Assembly (NCBI GenBank): GCA_905250075.1
Contig: CAJNOP010000023.1
Coordinates: 2,058,452-2,122,451, forward strand
DNA length: 64,000 bases
From: Rotaria sp. Silwood1
Lineage: Eukaryota; Rotifera; Eurotatoria; Philodinida; Philodinidae
Reading direction: 5' to 3'
A program made the position numbers and the translations under genes. The notes under the pieces were generated by a model that saw only the letters and a list, made by a program, of their open reading frames with translations, ran no database searches and had not been told where the DNA came from. Each line of letters begins with the position of its first letter. Position 1 is the stretch's first letter. This document shows positions 50,287 to 60,182 of this stretch, in pieces.

Positions 50287-52117
50287 TTTAATCTTCAAAA
50301 AGAAAACAACATAAAATGTGATTTGTGGAAGTTTTACATTAAATTAACAAAAAGGAAAATTTTTATTAGAATTTTCAGATATAAAAAAAATATGATCAGG
50401 ATCTGATGCTTCAAAAATATTCAATTTTGTTTTTGATTAGAATAATGTGAATCTATTGAACCACCAGCTTTTCTTTATAAGTGATTATTTCCAACAACTT
50501 GATTTAAAACACATTGATTGGTATTATCACTGCTGTTTCTGGATCTGATTGTTCTTCACCTATTAAGAAATATATTTAGATTCGCCGCAATAAGAAAAAC
50601 AGATCAAAATTATTTGAATAGGATGTTATACAATAAAATGAAACTACTTTTAAACGCATTTCTTGTGCTATAATATTCACGAAACATTAATAGTTGACTT
50701 TTCAAAATTTCGCGAAAAATATTTTTCTAAACAATTTAATTTCAGATTTAACTATTGTAGATTCGCACACAAATGGAAGCAATGATCCTAAAACTAAAAA
50801 TCGGTAGACATAATACACCTCAAGAAATGCTTTGGTCTCTATTCAACAGTGTCTGAACTGGTTAGATAGTTTTGAAACTGGGACATCGGGCCTGAGATTG
50901 AGGTCGATGAATGCCTAATCTAAATGGATTGATATCTGTAACATCAATGATCTATTACATATTATGAAAAATGAATGTATTAGTTTTCGTTCTTTTTGTT
51001 TGGCTCACTAGTTCATCTTTATTGAGAACCAGTCTAGATATTGAAGTAAGTCGAAAGAATATCTCATTAATAAATCAAAATATTATTTTATTTTTTTATG
51101 TTTTCAATATTCATTTAATAAAGATTCGATTCCATTGTCTATTCCATCTCTTCCATAAGGATAATAAAATGAAGTTTACAAGACGACATGAAACAATATT
51201 TTCTGCAACGTAAAACATCCTAAAACTAAATCTAATTTATTGAAAAGACAGTTAGTTGACTTGATATTAGTGTCTAATTTATACAATATGGAGTATACTT
51301 AAAACATTTTAAAGATTTATAACTGTCAAAGATTTGACTAGAGTCATTGATTTTCATTGCCAGTCTAGTCTAAAGAGCTGTTAGTACAATTTCTGTAATA
51401 AAGCTACTGTTGCTAATCAGAGGAAGTCTGTTTTATTCTGTATATCTTGGGACACAGTTTTTTCACCCTCATTTTACTTAGTCTTCCAGAAATGCAATAA
51501 GGCAGTAGTTCATATATTTTAATGAATCGTTACTGGTGAAATGTACGTAATTACATATGAACAATGTATGTCTCACGGTCTAGATAGGGAATGAGTTGAA
51601 ATTTCTACACTATTTACTTCAACAGTCGTTTTAGATGGTATTTCACAAAATTGTATGTCACTATTAAAAAAAGATTGAATACAATTGATTAATACTTTTT
51701 TTGTTTAATATTTATATTTGTTCTTCACATACACTGTATTATTAACATATTCATCTAATAAATAAATACATTGTTTAATTTGTATGATTTTCCAACGAAG
51801 TTAATAAACCTGCATCACTGCCATCATACCGAATTTGTTATACAACCAATGAAAGACATACAATATTTTATTATTTTTTCGTAAATTTAATCATTTTGAG
51901 AAAAAAGTCTAATACACGCTCGCAATCATTGTTAATCGACATATTACTTGCATCAAATCAAATTTCTGAAATATTTTCAAGAAATAAAAAAAAAATAGTT
52001 AAAAAGAAATTTTCAAAAAAAAAGATATCCTTTTATTTAATAAAAGATGAAAAAACAAGTAAAATGCTCAAATTTGAAAAATATTTACAAGAATATAATC
52101 CTTCTTCTTTTGTATAT
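50287..52117. other. Intergenic, 1.8 kb
   Basis: No gene supported. A 75-codon plus-strand open frame at 51896-52123, Lys-rich and without an ATG start, overlaps the 3' end of the RING gene by a few bases. It might be the last exon of an unseen gene, but nothing upstream joins to it convincingly. Confidence 0.4.
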
Positions 52118-55100
52118 TCATGATAATGATCGACGTTGTTGTTGATATTGATTTCGAATATGATTTAAAAAATTAGATACTTCTTCATTATTAGGTAATT
52201 GTATATGAAAATATTTTCCAAGCATAATTACAATAAACATAAGAAATAAAAAATTAAAATATGTTATAATTAAATGTATAATAAGTATAAGTAAATTAAA
52301 TAAAACAATAATTAAACAAATAATTATTGTTAAAAGATTTATATCCGATGGACGACGTTTATAACAAATGAGAAAAAAATAAATTCCAATAAATACGATT
52401 CGAAATAATGTCATTAATGGTGAAAAATCAAATAAAAATTTTGTTAATGTTTCAATAAATGATGGTAACCATTGTTTAAAAAAAACTGATAAAAATGATA
52501 TTATTATATATGAAAATATTGAACCAAAAAATATTAATGTTGATATTGTTAATAAAACAAATAAACATATATATAATGTTTTTTTTAATTCAAATAATTC
52601 TGTTTCTAATATATGTATACGACGATATAAATTTGATAAATGTTTTTCTAATTGTTGTTCATCTAATGAATTTTGATTTGTTGTTGAATTATTTACAATT
52701 GATGTTGATGAAATATTCATTAAATTTTCTTCATCTTCAGGACTTATTAACGAATGTTTGAGACAATTATTTCGAATATGTATAGGAAAATTACCTCGAG
52801 ATAATGTTTGTTTACAAACATTACATTGAACCTGAAAATAAATTAATTTGTATATGAAAACATGTTACGAATAAAAAAAATAGGGATAGGATTACAATGC
52901 TTACGAACGGATTACCTTAGGTAACACACATCGTTTGAGCTCATATTGAGTCTACAGTTAAAGTCTTAGTGAGATTAGCAAAAGCTTAAAAGGATTCGTT
53001 TCTATGGAGGTTTCAGAGCTAAGTTTGGATCACTCTATTGAATTTTCAACCAATTTTTAGATATCAACGAAAAAAAATGAAATAATAGAACTTCGACATG
53101 AAGTTGTGCCCATATATACGGCGAATACTCTTTAACATATTCTAAAAGTTTCAGCTGAAAGGAATGTTCATTAGTCGAGATATTGAATTTGCAAGTAAAC
53201 TGGATTTTCTGTGTCATGCTTGTAATATGCAACTATTTTTTAATAATTTAACATCTTGACGAAAGAGCATTCTTTTCAACTGAAACTTTCAGACTATTCC
53301 AAGGATTCTTCAACGTATCTATAGATAAGACTCCATTAGGTAGTCTTTTTGTAAATATATTAAAATTGGTTGCAAATTTAGTAAAATAGTTCTACCATAG
53401 CTTCACAAGTCAATGGGAGCAAATCCTTTTAAGCTTTCTCTAGTCTGATTTAAGTCTCGAATATAAGCCCACTATGAACTCCAACAATGAGCGTTACTTG
53501 GGGTAGTTCCTTCGTGAGTAAAAGAAATAGAATAAAATGACGATTAGGTTTGTGAAGGTATTTCAATCGAGTGAATGGACATTTTCAAATGAGTATACCT
53601 ATACTGATAGATGATCAGACTGATGATTCATTAAAAGAGAAAAATAAGGAAATGAATAAATATTAATAATCAAAGGAACTATATAAGAATTTCGATCAGA
53701 TTGTCTAGAAAGTTGATCAAATTTGTTTAATGATATCTCCTGTCTATTCTAATTCTTGAAGATGGTACAATCGATCAACCTGAAATTTTTATCACTGATA
53801 CTTGGAAGTATTCTTCAGAGATGAAATTGATCGTTTTCATTGTTGATTCGAAACTTTTACGTATTTCTCTTATAGAAAAAAAAGTGAGATATTTGGAAAA
53901 GCGTTAAAATTATCTCCGGAATATAGTCTTAGGTGTCTCGAAAAACATTTTCAACATAATTGAATGACGTTTGATGAAGATCGTACCATAATGCGGCTCC
54001 ATGCAACATGCGGGCTTTTCAGCAACAGTTTAGTTCTAACTTTGTTTGCTTATTTTTAGTATAAAAGTTTCAGCTTGATCCATCGTATCATCTTCAAGAG
54101 CCAGAAACATTTGAAAAAGACAGGTAGGCTACCCTTAAATGGAATTTATGAGAACAATATCTATAGATTCGAATTCTATGTTATCAATTATAATCGCTCC
54201 GTATAAGACTGAAGATGAGTCCTCTTTCTAGCACTTTTTAAGAATAGTTCATGAGAACACATTGAAAGTCATTTGGATAGATAGATCTCGATGATTAGTG
54301 CAAAAGTTGTCATAGACTTAAACTTCTTGAATGCCTTCCTGTATGAGATATTTGAATTACTAGAACTAAAAGTGTATTCTGTCCTTTTCAATCACACAGC
54401 TTTGAACAGAGCCAAGTACTTTTTTTTATAGATGCAAGACACTGTTTGAATTATCTATTTGTTGTTTGTTTTCTTTTCATTTCCTTCCGTTTGAAGCAAA
54501 ATTTTTCTTGCATCCTCAAAAATGCATGTTATTTTAACCGAAGGTTTTTTAATAAACTTCGGGAAAAACAAGCAGCGCATCATATTTTGAAACAAAAGAA
54601 AAACTTGAACATGAATGATTCTAAAACTAATTTTTGTACGCCCCAAAAATTCATTTTTCAAAAACAGTGAAATAATGTGTAAATTTTAATATGCTATGAC
54701 CTATAGAAATCTGTCTTAAATTATACATTGAAATTAATTCTTAGTTTAATTTTTACACTAAATTCTTTACATTCTAAATCTATTGATTCGATAAAGACAT
54801 AACTCGTTAATCTTTAACAAAATAATCTAATAATAATTTGTATTAATCATTCTAGTGATTGATATTTTTTTAAAAATTTTTATCATACCTCAAGTTCATC
54901 GAGAATATTTCTTAAAACATGACTTGTTATTTTTAAATCATTTGGATTAATAATTGATGCTCGACAACAAGGACATTGTCTTAATTTTCTTATACAAAGA
55001 TTACAAAATGAATTTTCACATAACATATGTGTTTGAGGATCAATTAATGGATCTAAACATATTGGACATATTAATGATCGTGAAATTTTATCTTCATTAA

Positions 55101-55191
55101 CATATGTATAATTATTAGCTAATGCTAATTCACGATTCGTTGTTGTTGTACGGAACATCATTCGTAGTTGATTCAATAATGTTGATGGCAT
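52118..55191 (-). CDS. RING-finger / TRAF-type zinc-finger multi-span membrane protein
   Basis: Predicted 338 residues from exons 55191-54889 and 52831-52118, a phase 0 joint across a 2.06 kb intron. The first exon carries a RING finger (CPICLDPLIDPQ, HMLCENSFCNLC, CPCCR), the mark of E3 ubiquitin ligases. The second exon opens with a short zinc finger (CNVCKQTLSRGNFPIH..NNC) in the position where TRAF-like fingers follow RINGs in NRDP1-type ligases. A heptad-like helix (LYRRIHILETELFELKK) follows, then four or five strongly hydrophobic spans. Together these predict a membrane-embedded E3 ligase with its RING in the cytosol. It is the 3'-most member of a run of four minus-strand genes, with its ATG only 96 bp after the stop of the preceding gene. 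The substrate is unknown. Confidence 0.8.
53474..53521 (+). repeat. Dispersed diverged repeat, copy B
   Basis: This matches copy A in PIKfyve intron 3 over about 48 bases (TATGAACTCCAACA, GGTAGTTC, TCGT). It lies in the long intron of the RING gene. Confidence 0.35.
54299..54370 (+). repeat. Dispersed diverged repeat, copy D
   Basis: This is the partner of the repeat at 48507-48590, in the long intron of the RING gene. The rest of that intron (52832-54888) shows no other recognisable content. Confidence 0.4.
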
Positions 55192-55212
55192 TTTATACTA
55201 TTTTTCAATTAT

Positions 55213-55228
55213 CTAAAAAAAGAAAAAC
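55213..55228 (-). promoter_or_regulatory. Splice acceptor 21 bases before the RING gene ATG
   Basis: On the minus strand a T-rich tract ending TTTTTTTAG lies 21 bases before the ATG at 55191, in the 96 bp gap after the upstream gene. It is a candidate trans-splice site. Confidence 0.45.
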
Positions 55229-55286
55229 AATAAACAAAAAACAATATCTTCTTTTTCTTTTTGTTTTTTATTTCGAAATTTTTATT

Positions 55287-55823
55287 TTATATTGTTTGAT
55301 GTAAACTACGATAGATTGATATAATACAATTAATATCTATCCATATATAAAGAAATATATCATTTGGTAAACCTTGTTTAAAATATAGATTTAGCCATAT
55401 TGATAGAATTATAAGTAATAGTTTAAAAAGAAAAAAAAGAAAACGATATTTTAAACCATGATGTGTACCAATACCATAAATATATAGTGAATAACTCGTA
55501 AATATAAGTATTGACATATTACATATAAAATTAATATAATCAAGTATTTGACGTTGTTCATTATATGATAAACATAATTGACCGGAAATTTTTTTTGTTG
55601 CACATGACATTAATGAATTTTTACTATGAGAATAATTAATCGATGGTATTTGATTCAAGAAACTTTGATTTGTATATATATTTCGAATATCATCTATTTT
55701 GTCTTTAATTTTTATCATTTCTTTACTTAAATATACAATATCAGATAGACAAAGAAGAAATATTGTACTATAAAAACCAACAATAATACCGAATATAATT
55801 GATGTTAAATTAGTTTCATTCAT
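55287..55823 (-). CDS. Small polytopic membrane protein, 178 residues
   Basis: Intronless. Hydrophobic spans are visible at about residues 8-28 (IIFGIIVGFYSTIFLLCL), about 95-115 (FICNMSILIFTSYSLYIY), about 126-147 (FLFFLFKLLLIILSIWLNLY) and about 155-172. A hydrophilic, Lys-rich loop with N-glycosylation motifs sits between the first and second. No family is recognised. It is the third gene of the four-gene minus-strand run: 77 bp after the stop of the upstream gene and 96 bp before the RING gene's ATG. A TATTTTAG site lies 17 bases before its ATG. Confidence 0.7.
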   Translation of the reverse strand: MNETNLTSIIFGIIVGFYSTIFLLCLSDIVYLSKEMIKIKDKIDDIRNIYTNQSFLNQIPSINYSHSKNSLMSCATKKISGQLCLSYNEQRQILDYINFICNMSILIFTSYSLYIYGIGTHHGLKYRFLFFLFKLLLIILSIWLNLYFKQGLPNDIFLYIWIDINCIISIYRSLHQTI

Positions 55824-55840
55824 AGGTAAATAGTTTTGTT

Positions 55841-55855
55841 CTAAAATACAAAAAA
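55841..55855 (-). promoter_or_regulatory. Splice acceptor 17 bases before ATG 55823
   Basis: TTTGTATTTTAG on the minus strand lies in the 76 bp gap between consecutive genes, too short for an ordinary promoter plus 5' intron. It is a candidate trans-splice site. Confidence 0.45.
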
Positions 55856-55899
55856 ACTAAGCACAAGTTCTATTCATAAGAAGTTCTTGTTTTTTTCTT

Positions 55900-56448
55900 T
55901 TATCTATTCCATAACCATACAATAGCAAATGAAACAATATACCACAACAAATATACAATAGTAAATGGTTTCAAATATCCAAGTAGATAATGTTCCATAA
56001 GAATTCGTATTAATATTGATGTCATAGCAAGAATAAAGATGCAAAAATAATAAAAAACAAAATCTGTTGTTCTATATTCGTATTCATTATTATTATTATG
56101 AAATAAGTCTTCTTCAGAATTCTTAAAACGTTGATTTAATATAAATAATATTAATGATAATATAAAAGAAAAATAAATTATCCATGAAAAAATATTATAC
56201 CAATATTCAATTGTATAACAACTATACATTTTGATTGATATTGTTTGATTGATATCATTATTAAAAAATAAATCATTACTTAAATTAAAACGTTGAGCAA
56301 CACCTTCGGACCAATTAAATGCAATTAATAATGATGATGATATTAAATCAAATAAGTTTTTTAAACTCTCAGGTCGCATCATATAAACAATTGATAATGG
56401 TATAACTGAACCAGCTGTTAAACCATACATAAACATTGGACAACTCAT
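55900..56448 (-). CDS. Small polytopic membrane protein, 182 residues
   Basis: Intronless. Hydrophobic segments appear near the N-terminus (about residues 3-24, weak), at about 84-106 (IFSWIIYFSFILSLILFIL), about 129-150 (FVFYYFCIFILAMTSILI) and about 160-180 (FTIVYLLWYIVSFAIVWLW), ending almost at the C-terminus. Between the first two is a loop with N-x-S/T sites and a poly-Asn/Glu segment. No known domain. It is the second gene of the run, 45 bp after the upstream stop. A TTTCAG acceptor-like site lies 29 bases before the ATG. Confidence 0.7.
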   Translation of the reverse strand: MSCPMFMYGLTAGSVIPLSIVYMMRPESLKNLFDLISSSLLIAFNWSEGVAQRFNLSNDLFFNNDINQTISIKMYSCYTIEYWYNIFSWIIYFSFILSLILFILNQRFKNSEEDLFHNNNNEYEYRTTDFVFYYFCIFILAMTSILIRILMEHYLLGYLKPFTIVYLLWYIVSFAIVWLWNR

Positions 56449-56477
56449 GATCTAGCGTTATTTTTTTCTATTTAAAT

Positions 56478-56492
56478 CTGAAACATAAAATG
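56478..56492 (-). promoter_or_regulatory. Splice acceptor 29 bases before ATG 56448
   Basis: TTTTATGTTTCAG on the minus strand ends 14 bases after the stop codon of the upstream gene. In a 44-base gap this is hard to explain except by trans-splicing or chance. Confidence 0.5.
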
Positions 56493-56978
56493 TTAATGAA
56501 TACAAAGGCGTAACAATAATAAAACAAAAAGCAACCAAGCTAAGCTTGAATATTGAAAATGTTGAAATGATGTATAAAATATCGATATCAATGAATACGA
56601 TATGATATTTACAATGTGTAATAGTTTAATAGTTTGTGCTGCTGATCTATTCGAAATACATGATTGAAAAAAATAAAGAATAAATGTATAAAGAATAAAT
56701 GATGATGATAGATATTTTAAATAAGAAAATATTGTTCGTATGAATGTGATTATTAAATTTAGAAATGAAAAAGTTTGTTCAGAATCATAGAATTCTTTTT
56801 TCAGATCATTAAGTTCATGACGAAGTTCAATTAATTCATTTAAACATTTGAACAATTCATTTGAATGATTAGAATTTGAAACGTTTTTATTACTTTTCAA
56901 TGGTTGATAATAGATTGATGTTAATATAATAGCAACACTTGTTACAACTATTGCTGTTGTTTGAATACTCTTGAACAT
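56493..56978 (-). CDS. Small polytopic membrane protein with coiled segment, 161 residues
   Basis: Intronless. A first span at about residues 7-25 (TTAIVVTSVAIILTSIYY) could be a signal anchor. Residues ~41-65 form a likely coiled coil (LFKCLNELIELRHELNDLKK). Then come three hydrophobic segments: about 70-90, about 92-105 (SSSFILYTFILYFFQSC) and about 120-160 to the C-terminus. The order of coiled helix then membrane spans recalls the C-terminal half of the RING protein in the same run, but sequence identity is not obvious. It is the 5'-most gene of the run. An ATTTTCCTCTAG tract touches its ATG. Confidence 0.7.
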   Translation of the reverse strand: MFKSIQTTAIVVTSVAIILTSIYYQPLKSNKNVSNSNHSNELFKCLNELIELRHELNDLKKEFYDSEQTFSFLNLIITFIRTIFSYLKYLSSSFILYTFILYFFQSCISNRSAAQTIKLLHIVNIISYSLISIFYTSFQHFQYSSLAWLLFVLLLLRLCIH

Positions 56979-57685
56979 CTAGAGGAAAATAAAATCAAAT
57001 AATTAAGTTTTATAATTCCGTCATATAACTTGTGGAAACGTATACATGTTTCTGTTGTTTTCTTAGAAAAAGATTCGTGAATTGAATTAACCAATCCAAT
57101 AAACAAATAGAGTGTGTTAGTATCGATAAAGATTTTAAAAAAAATAACATTTAATATTTTTGTATGAACGAATTACTATTTCGTTTATTATCGAAGAATA
57201 TTTAAAAGTAAAAAATTCTTTAAAAAATTCTGTTGAATAAAAAAACGACACTATGTCACCACATACAAAGTATTATACATGAAGTATCGATTGATTGAGT
57301 ATTTCTAAGTGTCATTTCTGCTGATTATAATAATGAAGAGAATTTTCATTTGATGATTTTAATCATATTTTAAAATGATCCTGTTAAAAAAATGAACTTT
57401 GTTAAGTCTAATATTTTTTTCTATTAATTTAACATGAATTTTTCAAACAAAACCCATTTGATTATGTAAAAACGAAAAATCTTAGACTTTCGTTTATTAA
57501 TACCAAACACGAAAATAAAACGAAAATTGATGATTGGTGTATAATAAATACAAATGATAGTTTGGGTTGTTTATCTGATAAAAGAAAAAGAACGAGTCGT
57601 CATATGACAGTATTATAAACTAAATTGACCTACGTTTACCATAAATAAGAAAACTTTCATCATTTAGTCTTACAAAAACGGAAGT
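56979..57685. promoter_or_regulatory. Divergent intergenic region, membrane-gene run / CYP20-like gene
   Basis: About 0.7 kb between the first gene of the minus-strand run and the plus-strand P450 gene. It should contain the promoter for the run if it is one transcript. The sequence is AT-rich with no recognisable core motif. The left end is a pyrimidine tract plus AG abutting the ATG at 56978. Confidence 0.4.
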
Positions 57686-59098
57686 ATGCTTTCGATTATA
57701 TTAGTTGCAATAATATTTGTGCTCAGTGTTATCTGGTTTTTATATCGTCGTAGTTCAAAACAGAAATTCGATATTCCTGGCGTAGATGCATCTCATCCTG
57801 AAATGGGTAATCTTGAGGATATAGGTCGAGCTGGTGGTCTACATCAATATTTAACTAAATTACATAAAGACTTTGGTCCAGTTGTTTCATTTTATTGGGG
57901 TAAACAACGTGTAGTTAGTATAGCGTCACCAGAAGCTTTTCATGATACACGTCGTTTATTTGATAGACCAGTATGTCTTTTTGCTCCATTTGAACCATTA
58001 ATGGGTGCTAATAGTATACAATATGCTAATGGTGATATTGGTCGATATCGTCGAAAAAATCATTATGATGCTGCTTTATCACCTATGGCTCTTCGAACAC
58101 ATTTTTTTGATATATTTCAACGTGTTTTAAATGAAAGAATGATTGTATGGCAATCAATGGAAGGAAAACCTATTGGATTACAATCTGAAATGTTGTCTAT
58201 GGCAATACAATCTATAACATTAGCTGCTTTTGGATTGTTGTTATCAGTTGATGATGGACACCGCATTGAAGAAGCTTATCATACATGTTGGCATGAAATG
58301 GAAATGCGTATTCAAGGTCAAGCAATAAATCCTAAACGTGAAAGTGAATTTAATCGAGCACGAAATTTTTTATTTGAAAAAATCAAAGAAATTGTTTCTC
58401 AACGTCGTCAACGAGCAGGGGATGATCATAAATGTTTTATTGATTATTTATTAGATGATAGTGAACATGTGCTTAGTGAAGAACATATTTGTGATGAAGT
58501 TATTACTATGCTTGTTGGTGGATTTCATACAACAGGAAATCTTCTTACATGGATTTTATATTATTTAGGAAAGGACGAAAATATTCAACAACGTCTTTTT
58601 GATGAACTTATAGAAACGTATAATACAAAATTTCCATCATTCGACCAAATTGATAAAATGCCCTTTTTATCAAATATTATTCACGAAGGATTACGTGCTT
58701 CAGTATTAGCACCATGGGCAGCTCGAGTTTCAATGGATAGTGATATAAATGTTTGTGGAAAAAACATTCCAGCTGGTACTCCAATTATTCAAGCACTTGG
58801 TGTCCTTTTACAAGATGATAAAATCTGGATAAATCCGTCTGAATTCAATCCAGATCGATTTGATCAAGAAAATAAGAAACTACCAAAATTAGCTTTTTCA
58901 CCGTTTGGATTTGCTGGTAAACGTATATGTCCTGGTTATCGTTTTGCTGAATATGAAGCGGGTTTATTTATAGCTGGTATTATACGAATATATAAAGTAA
59001 CATTAGTTGACCCAACAAGTCCAGTAGTACCTGTGCATCAATTAGTAACATCTCCTAGAGATGAAATTTTTGTACACTTCAACAAACGAAATTCATAA
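57686..59098 (+). CDS. Cytochrome P450, CYP20-like
   Basis: Single-exon, 470-residue membrane-anchored monooxygenase. An N-terminal anchor (residues 1-20, LSIILVAIIFVLSVIWFLY) is followed by the Arg patch and IPG hinge. The I-helix has VGGFHTTGN (276-285, oxygen-binding Thr), the ExxR is EGLR at 334-337, PERF appears as NPDRF, and the heme loop is FSPFGFAGKRICPG with the ligand Cys at 415. Closest family by eye is CYP20: GNLEDIGRAGGLHQYL, LHKDFGPVVSFYWG, ALGVLLQDD.IW and the C-terminal LVTSPRDE follow the CYP20A1 pattern. Unlike vertebrate CYP20A1, which has unusual I-helix and heme-loop residues, the motifs here are orthodox, so activity is likely. Substrate unknown. Lack of introns contrasts with most neighbours. 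Confidence 0.9.
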   Translation: MLSIILVAIIFVLSVIWFLYRRSSKQKFDIPGVDASHPEMGNLEDIGRAGGLHQYLTKLHKDFGPVVSFYWGKQRVVSIASPEAFHDTRRLFDRPVCLFAPFEPLMGANSIQYANGDIGRYRRKNHYDAALSPMALRTHFFDIFQRVLNERMIVWQSMEGKPIGLQSEMLSMAIQSITLAAFGLLLSVDDGHRIEEAYHTCWHEMEMRIQGQAINPKRESEFNRARNFLFEKIKEIVSQRRQRAGDDHKCFIDYLLDDSEHVLSEEHICDEVITMLVGGFHTTGNLLTWILYYLGKDENIQQRLFDELIETYNTKFPSFDQIDKMPFLSNIIHEGLRASVLAPWAARVSMDSDINVCGKNIPAGTPIIQALGVLLQDDKIWINPSEFNPDRFDQENKKLPKLAFSPFGFAGKRICPGYRFAEYEAGLFIAGIIRIYKVTLVDPTSPVVPVHQLVTSPRDEIFVHFNKRNS

Positions 59099-60182
59099 TT
59101 TTATGTGCTACACAAAAAAAACATCAATTCGCTTATTAGTTGACTTTTAATAGTGCTTTTTTTTTCTTTTTTTGAAAGCAAATAATTGATTAAAACACTT
59201 GTTTATTTCACGAAGTATAGCATTATACGGAATTTCTTTTTTGTAAACAATAGAATTTCATGCGTAAAATAAATATTATATGAAAGAGCGATATCAGTTT
59301 ATTCAATGATTGGTGAATATTGAATACGAATAACAAACATTAAAGAGGTTAATCCAATCCAAATGAAATGATTTAAATAGTGGTTTCTCGAAAGCCAATA
59401 AATATCGTCTGATGAAATTCATTACATCAGCATTTTTCATCTCTTAGTACGTTCTTTTATTGATATACATATTCTGATTCGTAGTATTATTTTATTTAGC
59501 AATTTTTTGATGCTAGAACAGCTCATGATGTTATGTCATGGTATCTTGTAAGTCATATAAAAAGTTTTTATGTATATTTAATTGGTTTATGTGAATCAAT
59601 AAGGTTATTTCTATCAGGTAAAGTGCAAGCGGTTAGTATTGCATCATCCGATACTTTTCATGACATATGTCATGTATTTGATCAATCTGTCTCTGTCTTT
59701 GAATATATATGTTCGTATTTAATATACTAATGATAATATTACTCTATATATCACTAGAATGCTATTGTTCTAGGTCAGATATTTCATAGCTACCTTAAGT
59801 TTTTTATGTTAGAAAATACTGTCAGTATAATCCAATAGAAACAAATCTACGCAAATGTTACATATGAAGAATTAATTTTTACCGATGTTATTACAATTTT
59901 CAAAGATTGATCAGGTTGCTAAATCTTTCTAAAATATTACCATTGAAGTAATATATATATTTAGCATGAATATTATAGATGGCTTACATTTTATTCAATG
60001 ACTGTTTGTTGTATTTTATCATTATATACTTTCTATATATAGGCAAACTATGCATTCAAACATTTGTTGTTGTTTACTCATTATGAATCAAGGTCAATTT
60101 GTTTTTTCTCAATAAAATAACTGTTAATAAATCTAAAAAAACTTAAATTGAAATGTTTTTTTTCTTGTTTTCTAGATCATAG
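59099..60182. other. Intergenic, 1.1 kb, with P450 fragment
   Basis: Apart from the decayed P450 piece at 59618-59706 no gene is seen. A TTTTCTAG acceptor-like site lies seven bases before the next ATG at 60183. Confidence 0.45.
59618..59706 (+). pseudogene. CYP20-like P450 fragment
   Basis: GKVQAVSIASSDTFHD.CHVFDQSV here matches GKQRVVSIASPEAFHDTRRLFDRPV of the intact gene 1.7 kb upstream. The match covers about 30 codons; flanks on both sides do not continue the P450 sequence and a stop follows at 59730. It is the remnant of a tandem duplication or of a lost second copy. Confidence 0.65.

Noticed and set aside
51896-52123. Lys-rich 75-codon plus-strand frame
   Set aside because: No ATG, no joinable upstream exon, low complexity, and it overlaps the end of the RING gene; too weak to call a gene.
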